Notes: generated by a model from the sequence alone, not told the origin. A DNA stretch of 64,000 nt from Pokkaliibacter sp. MBI-7 (GCF_029846635.1 NZ_JARVTG010000002.1:620001-684000); one strand, 5' to 3'. Positions 35,275-44,545 are shown, counted from the stretch's first letter. Made by a program: numbers and translations.

Positions 35275-35294
35275 TTTGTCTTATATAAGACAAA
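35275..35294. promoter_or_regulatory. Perfect 20-bp palindrome, putative operator
   Basis: TTTGTCTTATATAAGACAAA is a perfect 20-bp inverted repeat centred about 75 bases upstream of the aldo/keto reductase ATG. Its form resembles operators of dimeric repressors such as GntR/FadR-type regulators. No GntR gene is in the window, so its regulator is elsewhere, or it could be a site for the nearby LacI protein. Confidence 0.6.
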
Positions 35295-35416
35295 AGATGA
35301 TGCAGGCAGGATGCATAACTGTCAATGTCCATCGCGTATCGGACAGCGTGTGTGCAACAAGATGGCAGCGGCACGAACAGACTGCTGCCTGCTCGTGCGG
35401 GGACTTAACACGACCT

Positions 35417-36580
35417 CTATGCCTGCCGTTTATACCGGTAGGCCTCTACCAGCTCATTAAAGGCTGCACTGCTAAGCTGTGCGCTGACGGCGCGGGCCAT
35501 CAGCTGCTGGCCGGTCTCGGGCGCCAGTCCGTAAAGGGGTGGGTCACGATCGAGATTGGTAGGGAACGAATAGCCATCGGCAGTGGCAGCAATAACTGCA
35601 GCCATCCCGGTTTCATCAATAATCTTATCGGCCACAGCGGCTATCAGCGCGGGATAGACCGCCTGCATCATGGCTTCACGGTTGACGGTTTCCATTGGTC
35701 TGCCGAAGGCTGACGATATTTGCAGCAGATTGGCCACCCGCTGGTGACTGAGTGTGTGGTTGTTGCCTGCCGCATGCAGCAGTGCCGGGTTGAAGAACAG
35801 CAGATCGCCCTTGTTCAGGGGCAGCTGCACGGCATGCTGATGGAAATAGTCGATCACCTCCGGGTGGCGCCAGGCGAGATAGCCCAGATCGTACTGGTGA
35901 GAGAAGGGCAGCAGCAGCGTCGGCCCGCTTTCGACCGGCATGTCGGAGTGTGCGACCGCGCCCTGCAGGGTCAGATGACGTGACAAGCGGTGTACCACCA
36001 GCGGGAACTGCTCTGCCACCTGATTGGTCTGAAAGCCGAGATGATAGTCGCGATGAGGCTGCTGGGCCTTGCCACCGGGGCGCACAATATTCACCTGAGC
36101 CGTCAGCTGCCAGCTGATGCCGAGCCAGGCTTCTGCCACCAGTCCGAGCAGTGGGTTGGCATAGTATTCGACAAAGGCGTCGGGGCTATGTAGCGCCACT
36201 TTCTGCAGGGCATTCCACAGCCGGCCATTGGCACCAGCAGCGGCAAAATGATCAGCCACTACGCCGATTTTGGCTTCCTCTGCCAGTAATGCCTCAAACA
36301 CGGCGGTCTGGCGATCAAGCACGGCAGCATCGGTAAAGCCCTGTCGAATCACCAGCACGCCCGGGCCATCAGCCAGCACCTGATGCAATTCAGCCAGCAC
36401 CGCCTGACGCTGTTCGACGATGGCGGCGGTCAGGCGGGCAGCGTCATAAATGACAACGTTGCGACTGACGTCAGCGGCCAGAGGGTAGTCATCCAGACCT
36501 GCATGCTGCTGGCACAGACGAGCCAGATCGTTGACATCAACATCCTGACTGTTAAGAAAAACCGGAGAAGGGTGGTTCAT
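35417..36580 (-). CDS. Phytanoyl-CoA dioxygenase-family protein
   Basis: This protein of 387 residues has the PhyH-type iron site: HRDYHLGF gives His and Asp, and LLFFNPALLHAAGNN gives the distal His. QVNIVRPGGKAQQPHRD is the usual lead-in. The family hydroxylates small metabolites using 2-oxoglutarate. ATG 36580 is preferred over 36586 because GGAA is then 8 bases upstream. It lies 40 bases after the SDR gene on the same strand, so the SDR and this gene form a unit divergent from the LacI regulator. Confidence 0.8.
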   Translation of the reverse strand: MNHPSPVFLNSQDVDVNDLARLCQQHAGLDDYPLAADVSRNVVIYDAARLTAAIVEQRQAVLAELHQVLADGPGVLVIRQGFTDAAVLDRQTAVFEALLAEEAKIGVVADHFAAAGANGRLWNALQKVALHSPDAFVEYYANPLLGLVAEAWLGISWQLTAQVNIVRPGGKAQQPHRDYHLGFQTNQVAEQFPLVVHRLSRHLTLQGAVAHSDMPVESGPTLLLPFSHQYDLGYLAWRHPEVIDYFHQHAVQLPLNKGDLLFFNPALLHAAGNNHTLSHQRVANLLQISSAFGRPMETVNREAMMQAVYPALIAAVADKIIDETGMAAVIAATADGYSFPTNLDRDPPLYGLAPETGQQLMARAVSAQLSSAAFNELVEAYRYKRQA

Positions 36581-36620
36581 GGTCATGGTTCCGTTTTGGT
36601 GGCTGGTGTTGTCAGGCAGA

Positions 36621-37472
36621 TCACTCGCTCAAGGTCAGTTTTTGCTCAGGGCGGGGCAGTGCGCCGTCACTGCAGCCGGTCACGCTCTGATCAATGTCGA
36701 TCACGGCACCGGTCATCATTCCTGACTCTTCCGACAACAGGAACGCTACCGACCGGGCCACTTCCTCAGGCTTCAGCAGCCGGCCGAAGGGTTGCTGTTG
36801 TTCGACCTCCTTCAGCCACTGATCACTGGCACTGTGATACTGGCGCTGAATCTCATGCTCATGGGGAGTGTCCATCCAGCCGATATTCAGCCCGTTGACA
36901 CGAATACGATTGCGCAGCGCACTGAAGGCAACGTTGCGGGTCAGGGTCAGCAGGGCGTTTTTCGAGGCCGCATAAGGGGTCAGATAAGACGGGCCGCCGT
37001 GGGTAACGACCGACAGGATATTGACGATGGCGCCTTCAATACCGTCGCGAATCATCAGTTTGATGGCTTCCTGCATCAGAAAGAACGGCGCCCGCACGTT
37101 GGTTGCGAAGATCTGATCGAACAGCTCGGGTGATGAGTCGAGGATACCGCCGCGGTCTGACATCCCGGCGCAGTTCACCAGCCCGTGCAAGCTGCCAAAG
37201 TGATGGTCGGCAGCGGCAATCAGGGTGCGGCAATCTTCAACACAGGTCAGATCGGTCTTGACGAAATGCGCCTTGCAGCCCAGCTCCGCCAGCTGTCTGA
37301 CCTGCTGTTCGCCTTTGTCCTGCGAGCGGCCACCGATGATCAGGCCTGCTGCACCACGCATGGCCAGCATGTGGGCGACGGCAGCGCCCAGGCCCTGAGT
37401 GCTGCCGGTGACAACGTAATAGCGTCCGGTAAAAGGCTGAGGTGAAAGTGAGGTGAGAGGGGCAGCGGTCAT
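36621..37472 (-). CDS. Short-chain dehydrogenase/reductase
   Basis: This 283-residue SDR has the NAD(P) motif TGSTQGLG near residue 23, NCAG, and the catalytic YAASK after the SVVTHGG segment. IDIDQSVTGC near the C-terminus is a normal tail. ATG 37472 with AGGTAA upstream is chosen over a TTG at 37475. It starts the minus-strand unit next to the divergent LacI-family gene. Together with two dioxygenases and an aldo/keto reductase it suggests oxidation of a hydroxylated small molecule. Confidence 0.9.
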   Translation of the reverse strand: MTAAPLTSLSPQPFTGRYYVVTGSTQGLGAAVAHMLAMRGAAGLIIGGRSQDKGEQQVRQLAELGCKAHFVKTDLTCVEDCRTLIAAADHHFGSLHGLVNCAGMSDRGGILDSSPELFDQIFATNVRAPFFLMQEAIKLMIRDGIEGAIVNILSVVTHGGPSYLTPYAASKNALLTLTRNVAFSALRNRIRVNGLNIGWMDTPHEHEIQRQYHSASDQWLKEVEQQQPFGRLLKPEEVARSVAFLLSEESGMMTGAVIDIDQSVTGCSDGALPRPEQKLTLSE

Positions 37473-37622
37473 CAATCATTACCTGCGTTGTATTTGTTTT
37501 TCTGCAGAGCGCAGACCGTTGATCTTAGTGCGCTCACTGGTTGCATTTGCTGGCACTCAGACTAGCATTGCACTCACCTCATGGAATCCCATAAAAACCT
37601 CAAAAAAACCTCAGAGGCGAGC

Positions 37623-38645
37623 ATGCGCGAACTGGCCAAAAAGTTTTCCATCAAGCAGATTGCTGCCCAGGCTGGGGTAAGCAAGGCGACGGTGGACCGG
37701 GTGCTGCACGAGCGCAGCAGCGTGCACTATCAGACCCGTCGCCGGGTGGAGCAGGCGTTGCAGGAGCTGTCAGCGCAGGAAGCCAACAGTCTGGCAATGG
37801 GTCGAACCTTTCATTTTGATGTGATCATGCATGCGCCGACGCGCTTCACTCGCGCGGTGAGCCATGCCATCACGGCACAGGTGGGGAGCATGGGGCCGTT
37901 CCGTATCAGCCCGCGCTTCCATCTGTCTGAAGATATCAGCGTCAAAGAGCTGCAGCGGATGATGGAGCGCTGCGCCAGCAAGGGCACTCAGGGGATTATT
38001 CTCAAGGCACCGGATGAACCGCTGATCAGTCAGACCATTAATCGGCTTGCAGAGAATGCCATTCCGGTGGTGACGCTGGTGACTGACCTGCCGCAAAGCC
38101 GGCGCATTGGCTATATCGGTATGGATAATCGCATGGCCGGTCGCACCGCAGCCTATCTGCTCAGTCACTGGCTGGACCGCACCCCGCGGCAGGTCGCCGT
38201 GGTGCTGAGCAGCAACCTGTTTCGCGGTGAAGAAGAGCGGGAAATGGGCTTTCGCCTGTGGTTACGTGAGCGCGCCCGCCATCTGCAGGTCGTGGCCATC
38301 AGTGGCGGCTATGGGGTATATGACAGTACCCGGGCACTGATGCGGGAAACGCTGGTGCAGCATCCCTCTATCACTGCGGTTTACAGTGTCGGTGGCGGTA
38401 ACCGGGGTATTGTGGATGCCTTTGCTGATCTGAGCCGCCCGCTCGACGTCTTTATTGGCCATGATCTGGACGAAGAGAACCGCGAGCTGCTGGCTGAGGA
38501 AAAGATCGGGGCCATCATCGATCACAACCTGATGGTCGATGCCCGTCATGCTTTCCTGTACATGCTGCAGTACCACCGGCAGATGCCGCCAGCAGCCATT
38601 CCACCGTCTCAGGTGCAGGTGATTACGCCATTTAATCTGATTTAG
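37623..38645 (+). CDS. LacI-family transcriptional regulator
   Basis: This 340-residue regulator has the LacI helix-turn-helix (SIKQIAAQAGVSKATVDRVLHERSSVHYQTRRRVEQAL) and a periplasmic-binding-protein-like sensor domain (IGYIGMDNRMAGRTAAYLLSHWL, VYSVGGGNRGIVDAF). ATG 37623 has AGAGG at good spacing; ATG 37581 lacks one. It is divergent from the SDR-PhyH unit and probably controls it. Two GCACTCA boxes and one GCGCTCA box in the gap (37530-37580) could be part of its operator. Confidence 0.9.
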   Translation: MRELAKKFSIKQIAAQAGVSKATVDRVLHERSSVHYQTRRRVEQALQELSAQEANSLAMGRTFHFDVIMHAPTRFTRAVSHAITAQVGSMGPFRISPRFHLSEDISVKELQRMMERCASKGTQGIILKAPDEPLISQTINRLAENAIPVVTLVTDLPQSRRIGYIGMDNRMAGRTAAYLLSHWLDRTPRQVAVVLSSNLFRGEEEREMGFRLWLRERARHLQVVAISGGYGVYDSTRALMRETLVQHPSITAVYSVGGGNRGIVDAFADLSRPLDVFIGHDLDEENRELLAEEKIGAIIDHNLMVDARHAFLYMLQYHRQMPPAAIPPSQVQVITPFNLI

Positions 38646-38872
38646 TCGTCGTTCAGTTGTACTGGCTGTGCAGGGTAACGGTCACCCTCAACCACGATAT
38701 CAGCCGCTGCCTTTTCTATTTCTGCGACATCCTCAGCCGACAGCGCAATGCTGGCTGCGCCACTGTTTTCCTCCAGACGGTGCAGTTTGGTGGTGCCCGG
38801 GATCGGAACGATCCATTCTTTTCTGGCCAGCAGCCAGGCAAGTGCTATTTGCGCCGGTGTCGCGCCTCCACG
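38642..38872 (-). pseudogene. Aldo/keto reductase fragment (C-terminal 75 codons)
   Basis: Read on the minus strand, the frame gives ATPAQIALAWLLARKEWIVP, then PGTTKLHRLEEN and an acidic tail ending VQLND. This is the C-terminal cofactor-binding part of an aldo/keto reductase. The frame upstream meets the stop codon of mobA, so the first three quarters of the gene are gone. It could only be translated by readthrough or a new start. Confidence 0.75.
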
Positions 38873-39448
38873 TCATGAGGTCAGCTCCCCCAGTTGCTCC
38901 AGTGAATTGATATTGTCCAGACGGCTGTCGTCTTCCGGGATATCCAGCGGTTGCACATCCAGCGTCAGTAGCACACGCATCAAACTGCGCTGACCTTCAT
39001 TCCAGGCGGTTTGCAGTGCCGGAAAATAGCCTTTGGGAATGACAGAAAACATCGGCTGCCACTGACTGCCCTGACGCAGCATGACGGCGGCAGAGGTGCG
39101 TCTTCCTTTCAGCATCAGTTCATTGATCAGACTGGCATCGACTCCCGGCGCATCACAGGGAAGCAGTATGCAGCGGTCGTGACGGGCAATGGCCATACCC
39201 GCAATCACACCTGCCAGCGGGCCGGGAAAACCAGACTCGGCATCACCGATAATCTGGTCAGAGTAGCGCAGATATTCACGTCGGTTGCGGTTGCAGGAGA
39301 TGATCAGGTCATCGGTAAAGGGGCGAATCGTATCGTGGATGTGTCGAATAAGCGGTTTACCCTGCCAGGCCACCAGGCCCTTATCGGCTCCTCCCATTCG
39401 ACTGCCTTGTCCACCGGCCAGCACAAGAAAAGAAAATGCATGCTTCAT
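38873..39448 (-). CDS. mobA: Molybdenum cofactor guanylyltransferase MobA
   Basis: This 191-residue protein has the nucleotidyltransferase motif LAGGQGSRMGGADKGL near the N-terminus and ILLPCDAPGVDASLINEL in the middle. MobA attaches GMP to molybdopterin to make the guanine dinucleotide cofactor for DMSO-reductase-type enzymes. Length and motifs fit E. coli MobA. No partner MobB or molybdoenzyme is in the window. An aldo/keto reductase fragment abuts its stop codon. Confidence 0.9.
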   Translation of the reverse strand: MKHAFSFLVLAGGQGSRMGGADKGLVAWQGKPLIRHIHDTIRPFTDDLIISCNRNRREYLRYSDQIIGDAESGFPGPLAGVIAGMAIARHDRCILLPCDAPGVDASLINELMLKGRRTSAAVMLRQGSQWQPMFSVIPKGYFPALQTAWNEGQRSLMRVLLTLDVQPLDIPEDDSRLDNINSLEQLGELTS

Positions 39449-39573
39449 AGGGTGTCTGCCGCCAGTCAGTTGAGGAAAGAGGCGAGCGTAGCAGCTTATG
39501 GTGGGCTCGCCTCAGCATGAAAAAGGAATCTCGTCTAGACTCCGACTACATCATGGGTAATGAGGGTGAAACC

Positions 39574-39867
39574 ATGGAAAATCCATCCCCCGAGCCGATT
39601 CCGCATGAGCATGTCATTAAATTGGTGAAAAACGGCTCCCGTCAGTCACTTATATTGCCAGAGAGCTTCAACTTCGACAGCGACGAAATCTTCGTCAGCC
39701 GCAATGAACAGACCGGCGATGTGATTCTCTCCAGCCATTCCGGTGATCGCACCATCGAAGCGCTGCTGCAACTGGTTCGCAAGCTCGAACACGAGTCAGA
39801 CAGTCAGCGCCGCAAGGGTAAAAACACCACCAGTATCAATACCAATACCGAGGAAAAAGACGCCTGA
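39574..39867 (+). CDS. VapB-like antitoxin-family protein without visible toxin
   Basis: This protein of 97 residues has an AbrB/VapB-like DNA-binding core: VIKLVKNGSRQSLILPESFNFDSDEIFV followed by TGDVILSS. The C-terminal part is charged. ATG 39574 has GAGGG upstream, unlike ATG 39517. VapB proteins normally neutralise a PIN-domain VapC encoded just downstream, but the next gene is a CitE-like lyase. It may be a solitary antitoxin or a regulator. Confidence 0.65.
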   Translation: MENPSPEPIPHEHVIKLVKNGSRQSLILPESFNFDSDEIFVSRNEQTGDVILSSHSGDRTIEALLQLVRKLEHESDSQRRKGKNTTSINTNTEEKDA

Positions 39868-40048
39868 ACAGCCGCTCCGGGCTGGTTGCTGGCGCTGTTG
39901 TACGTCCATTGGTCGGTAGCCACAGAGCAGGGGCTGGACGCCGTGAGCGTAGTGGGTCAGCATGGCGCTTTCCTGCCGCACCGGGATGCTCTCCCGTTGC
40001 CTGCAGACACCATATTCCCTTGTCGATGCCCTTGTCGAAGGAGCCTGC

Positions 40049-40864
40049 ATGACCGCTATCGTCCGCTCAGCGTTGTTTGTCCCCGGAAGCCGCCCCGAGC
40101 GCTTTGCCAAGGCACTGGCCACCGGTGCTGATGCCGTCATTGTTGATTTTGAAGACGCTGTTGAAGATCACCTGAAAGAGCAGGCCCGTCAGAATCTGGC
40201 CGACTTTCTCCAGCAGCAGCCGGATGCAAAAGTATGGGTACGCATAAATGGCGCCGGTCACCCGGAACAGGCTGCCGATCTGGCATTCTGTGCCGACCAG
40301 GCGGGGATTGCCGGAGTGCTGCTGCCCAAGGCTGAAAATGCGGAGCAGGTTCAGACGGCGACAGCCACTGGCAAACCGGTGTGGGCGCTGATCGAAAATG
40401 CCAAAGGGTTGCTGGCGGTGCCAGCGATGGCTGCATGCCCCGGCTTGCAGCGTTTGAGCTTTGGTGGGCTGGACCTTGGGTTGGACATTGGCATGGCCAA
40501 CGGCACCCCGACCGCCGCCATGGTGTATGACCAGATTCGCCTGACACTGTTGCTGCACTCCCGTGTCAATGGCTTACAGCCGCCCCTCGATACGGTCTAT
40601 CCCGCATTTGATGATGCAGAAGGCTTCAGCGCTAACGTCCGCCATTGCCGGGATATGGGGCTGGTCGGAGGGTTATGTATTCACCCCAGGCAGGTTGCCG
40701 TCATGCATGATGCACTGAAGCCTGCTGAACGCGAACTGGACTGGGCTCGCCGTGTGGTCGAAGCCTCAAAAAGCGGTGCCGCCGCCTATCAGGTCGATGG
40801 CCAGATGGTGGATGCGCCGGTGCTTGGCCGGGCACGGCGTATTCTGGCGATGGTGGGGGAGTAA
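40049..40864 (+). CDS. HpcH/HpaI aldolase, citrate lyase beta subunit (CitE-like) family
   Basis: This protein of 271 residues has the CitE barrel motifs RSALFVPGSRPERFAKAL, ADAVIVDFEDAVEDHLKEQAR, KVWVRINGAG and GGLCIHPRQVAVMH. Stand-alone members cleave malyl-CoA, citramalyl-CoA or related thioesters. No citrate lyase alpha or gamma subunit is nearby, so it is not part of citrate lyase. ATG 40049 gives the family's usual N-terminus; the longer frame from 39962 adds unrelated residues. Confidence 0.88.
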   Translation: MTAIVRSALFVPGSRPERFAKALATGADAVIVDFEDAVEDHLKEQARQNLADFLQQQPDAKVWVRINGAGHPEQAADLAFCADQAGIAGVLLPKAENAEQVQTATATGKPVWALIENAKGLLAVPAMAACPGLQRLSFGGLDLGLDIGMANGTPTAAMVYDQIRLTLLLHSRVNGLQPPLDTVYPAFDDAEGFSANVRHCRDMGLVGGLCIHPRQVAVMHDALKPAERELDWARRVVEASKSGAAAYQVDGQMVDAPVLGRARRILAMVGE

Positions 40865-41155
40865 CATCACCGGGGTACCGTCACAAGCCAGTAAGGCCAG
40901 TTGGGACGCTTCCCGGAGTCCATCGCCATGCACATCAAGCAGCAGCATAAGGGTTTATCTGATGTCCGGTCATATACCTGAGCGCTCCGGTGGCGTGCAA
41001 AGGAGCCCCTATTCCGGGCTGACGGTGCTGAAAACAAGCCGCATCTGTGTCATTGCAGAGCAATTCAGTGCTGCTCTCGTGTAAGCAGCATGTGCTGAGA
41101 CCTTCACACGACTTTCAATAATCGACATGGCGCAATGATGCGCAGGGAGACCAGG

Positions 41156-42868
41156 ATGTCATTTGTTCGATTGTTTACTCTTACCGGTGCTCTGCAGGGC
41201 ATAGGTGTCTGGTGGTTATTCACCACCGTGAGAGATGGCGGCTGGCCAGCCACGCAACCCGTACTGCTGCTGGTGCTGATCTACGTCCTGTGTGGAATGC
41301 CGTTGCTTATTTATGGCACTCAGCAGGTTGAAGGGCTGCCGTCCAGACAGCGCGGCATATGGGTGGGGGTGATCACTGCGCTGATAGCTGTACTGGGGGC
41401 GACCTCTCAATGGGGGATCGCCGATGACGGCAAGCCTGACCTGCTGATTGCTGATGCCTTTATTACCTGTGTTCTGGCGTTTGTCCTGTTGCAGCTGCTG
41501 TGTGGTTATGACTTTACCGGGCGGCGCTGGTCCTATGAGCGCATGTTTTACTACGCCTGGCGTAATGGCTTGCTCTATGCAACCGCTGCACTTATGACGG
41601 GTATTTTCTGGGGGGTACTGGCTGCCGGTGTGGGCTTGATGTCACTGGTAGGTGTTACCTGGATAAAGCTTGTCGTCACGCAGCCTGCCTTTATTTGTTG
41701 TGCGACGGCAACGACCTTTGCTACGGCCGTATCTCTGGGGCTGACGCGAGCAGGCATGACAGAAAGTATCCGTCGGTTTTTGCTCTCCATCGCGGCGTGG
41801 ATGCTGCCGCTGGTGCTGGTGTTTTCTGTCATCTGGACACTGGCGTTACCCGTTACAGGTTTAACCTCGTTGTTTGAAACCCGCAGTGCGGCCTTTCTGA
41901 TGCTGGCATTTACGGCAATGGCGGTGCTGTTTGTTAACTGTGCCTATCAGGAAGGTTCGCACATAGCCTATCCCGGATGGCTGGCCTGGCTGCTGCAAGG
42001 CGCATGGCTGACCATGCTGGTAGTCGTCGCCGTTGCATGGTGGGCGCTGGGATTACGCATCGTTCAGCATGGCTGGTCGGAATACAGAATATGGGCAGCA
42101 ATGGTTGCGACGCTGGCGACGGTCTATGTCGTTGGATACAGCTTGTCCTGGTATCGACGTCAGCGCTGGATGCAGGCGGCTGGAATAACCAACATTGTTG
42201 CTGCCATGTTGCTGTGTGCCAGTCTGCTTGTCTTCAGTGCTCCCCCGACTCACATCCGCAAGCTGGCTGTAACGGCGCATCTTGCCCATGTACAGGCATT
42301 AGCTGAACAAGGTGATAAGGGAGCCGTACCTGATTGGGATTACCTGCGATGGAGTACAGGTCGGTATGGTCTTGAAGCACTGAAGCAGCTGGAATCGGGT
42401 CAGCATCTTCCAGCGGGTGTCAACTGGGGGCAAAAGGCAAAAGCAATGCTGGTAGCAAGCGACGAACCTGATGCAGAGGATAAACCACCTCTGACAGAGG
42501 CTGAGTTGGAGGCACAACTAAAGATATTCCCAACAGGGAAAGGCTTGCCGGCGGGATTTATTGCAGCCATTCGGTCAAGCCGTAGCTGGGAACTGCGTCA
42601 GTGTGAGCAGAAAGAGTCTGACTGTCATGTATGGATGGGTGACCTGAACGGTGATGGTCAGGATGAAGTGGCTCTGTTTAACGGTCGCTATGGCGCTTCC
42701 GTATTCAACCGACAGGGCGCTACCTGGCAACGGCTGGGGCATTTGGAGTCTGATGATGAAGAGCGGAATATCCAGCTGCCACAACTGAATGAGGCTAAGC
42801 CAGTTGCACCACTATGGCATGATCTGCAGGTAGGGAACACGCGTTTGCAGTTGCGTATGAACCGATAG
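41156..42868 (+). CDS. DUF4153-type membrane protein
   Basis: This protein of 570 residues has about eleven to twelve hydrophobic segments over its first 370 residues, then a soluble C-terminal region with ALAEQGDKGAVPDWDYLRW and a DLNGDGQDEVALFNGRYG segment. The pattern is that of the DUF4153 family, whose role is unknown. ATG 41156 has GGGAG at 7 bases; ATG 41135 has none. It seems to be a single-gene unit. Confidence 0.75.
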   Translation: MSFVRLFTLTGALQGIGVWWLFTTVRDGGWPATQPVLLLVLIYVLCGMPLLIYGTQQVEGLPSRQRGIWVGVITALIAVLGATSQWGIADDGKPDLLIADAFITCVLAFVLLQLLCGYDFTGRRWSYERMFYYAWRNGLLYATAALMTGIFWGVLAAGVGLMSLVGVTWIKLVVTQPAFICCATATTFATAVSLGLTRAGMTESIRRFLLSIAAWMLPLVLVFSVIWTLALPVTGLTSLFETRSAAFLMLAFTAMAVLFVNCAYQEGSHIAYPGWLAWLLQGAWLTMLVVVAVAWWALGLRIVQHGWSEYRIWAAMVATLATVYVVGYSLSWYRRQRWMQAAGITNIVAAMLLCASLLVFSAPPTHIRKLAVTAHLAHVQALAEQGDKGAVPDWDYLRWSTGRYGLEALKQLESGQHLPAGVNWGQKAKAMLVASDEPDAEDKPPLTEAELEAQLKIFPTGKGLPAGFIAAIRSSRSWELRQCEQKESDCHVWMGDLNGDGQDEVALFNGRYGASVFNRQGATWQRLGHLESDDEERNIQLPQLNEAKPVAPLWHDLQVGNTRLQLRMNR

Positions 42869-42980
42869 CTTTATCATCGCCACAGAATAACACCGTCATT
42901 TCTATCGCAGTACGAAGCCCAACGGAGACCAGTGCTGCGTTTTTGTGTGCATTAAGCACGTTGTACTCATGGAGTTTGAG

Positions 42981-43439
42981 ATGTTCAGTAAATCAATCGC
43001 TGCCGTTGCGCTGGTTACCCTGGTGACCGGGTGTGCTTCTGTCCCCATGGCCAATAAAGAAGAAGACGGCAAATTTAAGTCTTTCCCCCAGCCGGACGCA
43101 GGCAACGCGGGTATTTACGTTTACCGTAATTCGATGTTCGGCTCTGCGCTGAAAAAGGATATCTGGATCGACGATAAATGCGTGGGTGAATCCGCCTCCG
43201 GCATCTATTTCTATCTGCAGGTGAAGGGGGATGAGACTCACAAAGTCTCCACTGAATCGGAGTTCTCGCCCAATGACTTGCAGCTGAAGACGGATGCGGG
43301 CAAAAACTACTACGTCAAACAGTACATCAAACCCGGCCTGCTGGTTGGTGGTGCCAACCTCGAACAGGTCGACGAGCCTGAAGCTCAGGCAGCGATCGCC
43401 AAGCTGCAATTGGCACAACCGGGTAAGTGCAGTAAATAA
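42981..43439 (+). CDS. DUF2846-type lipoprotein
   Basis: This protein of 152 residues begins with a lipoprotein signal: a hydrophobic stretch and the lipobox LVTGCAS with the lipidated Cys near residue 18. The mature part contains IYVYRNSMFGSALKKDIWIDDKCVG, typical of DUF2846 proteins, for which no function is known. A terminator hairpin follows. Confidence 0.78.
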   Translation: MFSKSIAAVALVTLVTGCASVPMANKEEDGKFKSFPQPDAGNAGIYVYRNSMFGSALKKDIWIDDKCVGESASGIYFYLQVKGDETHKVSTESEFSPNDLQLKTDAGKNYYVKQYIKPGLLVGGANLEQVDEPEAQAAIAKLQLAQPGKCSK

Positions 43440-43453
43440 TTTCTGAGTGGGCT

Positions 43454-43489
43454 GATAGTGGGGTGACGTCGTGACGTTACCCCACTATC
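43454..43489 (+). terminator. Terminator after the DUF2846 gene
   Basis: GATAGTGGGGT and ACCCCACTATC form a perfect 11-bp stem, with further partial pairing (GACGTC/GACGTT) inside the loop. It starts 15 bases after the stop codon. Confidence 0.75.
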
Positions 43490-43526
43490 TTCACACCTGA
43501 GTGTCCCTTGTTTTGACCAAAGCGCT

Positions 43527-44456
43527 TTATGACTGCTTCGCCAGCGTACTGGTCGCCGTTATCCTGTTGCTTGCACCGTCTTTCTTCCCCGACTGCAGTA
43601 CGTACACACCGCTCATTATCAGCATCACCGCAAACAGATCTGTGGTAACCAGTGGTTCGCCTACCCAGAAGTAACCGATGGCCAGCGCTACCAGTGGCGG
43701 GATATAAGTTACGCCCGCCGCTTTAACCGCCCCTAACTGCGCCACGATAAAGTAATAGAGAATGTAGGCGACGCCGGTTCCGACCAGACCTAACCCCAGC
43801 ACCATCCCCCACAGTGCCCGCGGACTGGCGATGATCGCGGTCATACCTGAGGTGTCTGTTGTCAGTAGCACCAGCACGGAACCGATACCGGTCTGATAGG
43901 TGCACAGTGCAACAGGCGAGAGTTGCAGAGGGGTAATGTACTTACGGGCGTAAACGAATGATGCACCCAGGCTGAGTGAGCCGAGAATCATATACAGCAC
44001 GCCATGCAGATCAATCTCGACTCCCAGATGACTCCACGGTCTGGCAATCAGGATCACCCCGGCAAAACCGCAGAGCATGCCCACTACCGTGCGAACATTG
44101 ATGGGCTCCTGACGCAGAAAAAGCATTGCCGTCAGGAAAGAAAACAACGGAATGGCACCACTTAACATCCCCGCCACACTCGACAGTAGTGCCACTGTCC
44201 CCTTGGCGAAGGCCAGGTAGTACAGCACCGTTGCCAGTAATGCCATGACCAGAAAGTGATAAGCATGACGCAGGTGTGCCCAGCGCAACTCGCGCCGGTA
44301 GAGCGCGTAAGCCAGTATCGGCACGAAACCAAACAGCACACGCAGCATGACGATCTGTGCCGGAGAGATAACCTCACCTGCCCATTTGGTGAAGATAAAG
44401 TTGGTGCCCCAGATCAGCCCCAGCAGGGCATAGGCGATGTAGGCAAGACGGTGCAT
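43527..44456 (-). CDS. EamA/DMT-family exporter
   Basis: This 309-residue protein has ten hydrophobic segments in two EamA repeats, with LLGLIWGTNFIFTKW at the start and GTGVAYILYYFIVAQLGAVKAA in the second repeat. The family exports metabolites or amino acids, or imports some metabolites. A LysR gene is divergent from it, with a 14-bp palindrome between them, so they form a regulator-transporter pair. Confidence 0.9.
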   Translation of the reverse strand: MHRLAYIAYALLGLIWGTNFIFTKWAGEVISPAQIVMLRVLFGFVPILAYALYRRELRWAHLRHAYHFLVMALLATVLYYLAFAKGTVALLSSVAGMLSGAIPLFSFLTAMLFLRQEPINVRTVVGMLCGFAGVILIARPWSHLGVEIDLHGVLYMILGSLSLGASFVYARKYITPLQLSPVALCTYQTGIGSVLVLLTTDTSGMTAIIASPRALWGMVLGLGLVGTGVAYILYYFIVAQLGAVKAAGVTYIPPLVALAIGYFWVGEPLVTTDLFAVMLIMSGVYVLQSGKKDGASNRITATSTLAKQS

Positions 44457-44531
44457 AGCAGCCTCCGGATAAGGCGAGGAGTAATGCCGGCATTATGTTT
44501 TTCGCGGTGATCGCTCACAAATCATGCTTTG

Positions 44532-44545
44532 TGCACTATAGTGCA
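44532..44545. promoter_or_regulatory. Perfect 14-bp palindrome, putative LysR operator
   Basis: TGCACTATAGTGCA is a perfect inverted repeat of the T...A form seen in LysR boxes. It lies 76 bases before the EamA start and 26 bases before the LysR start at 44571. Its position also argues against the longer LysR start at 44529. Confidence 0.6.
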
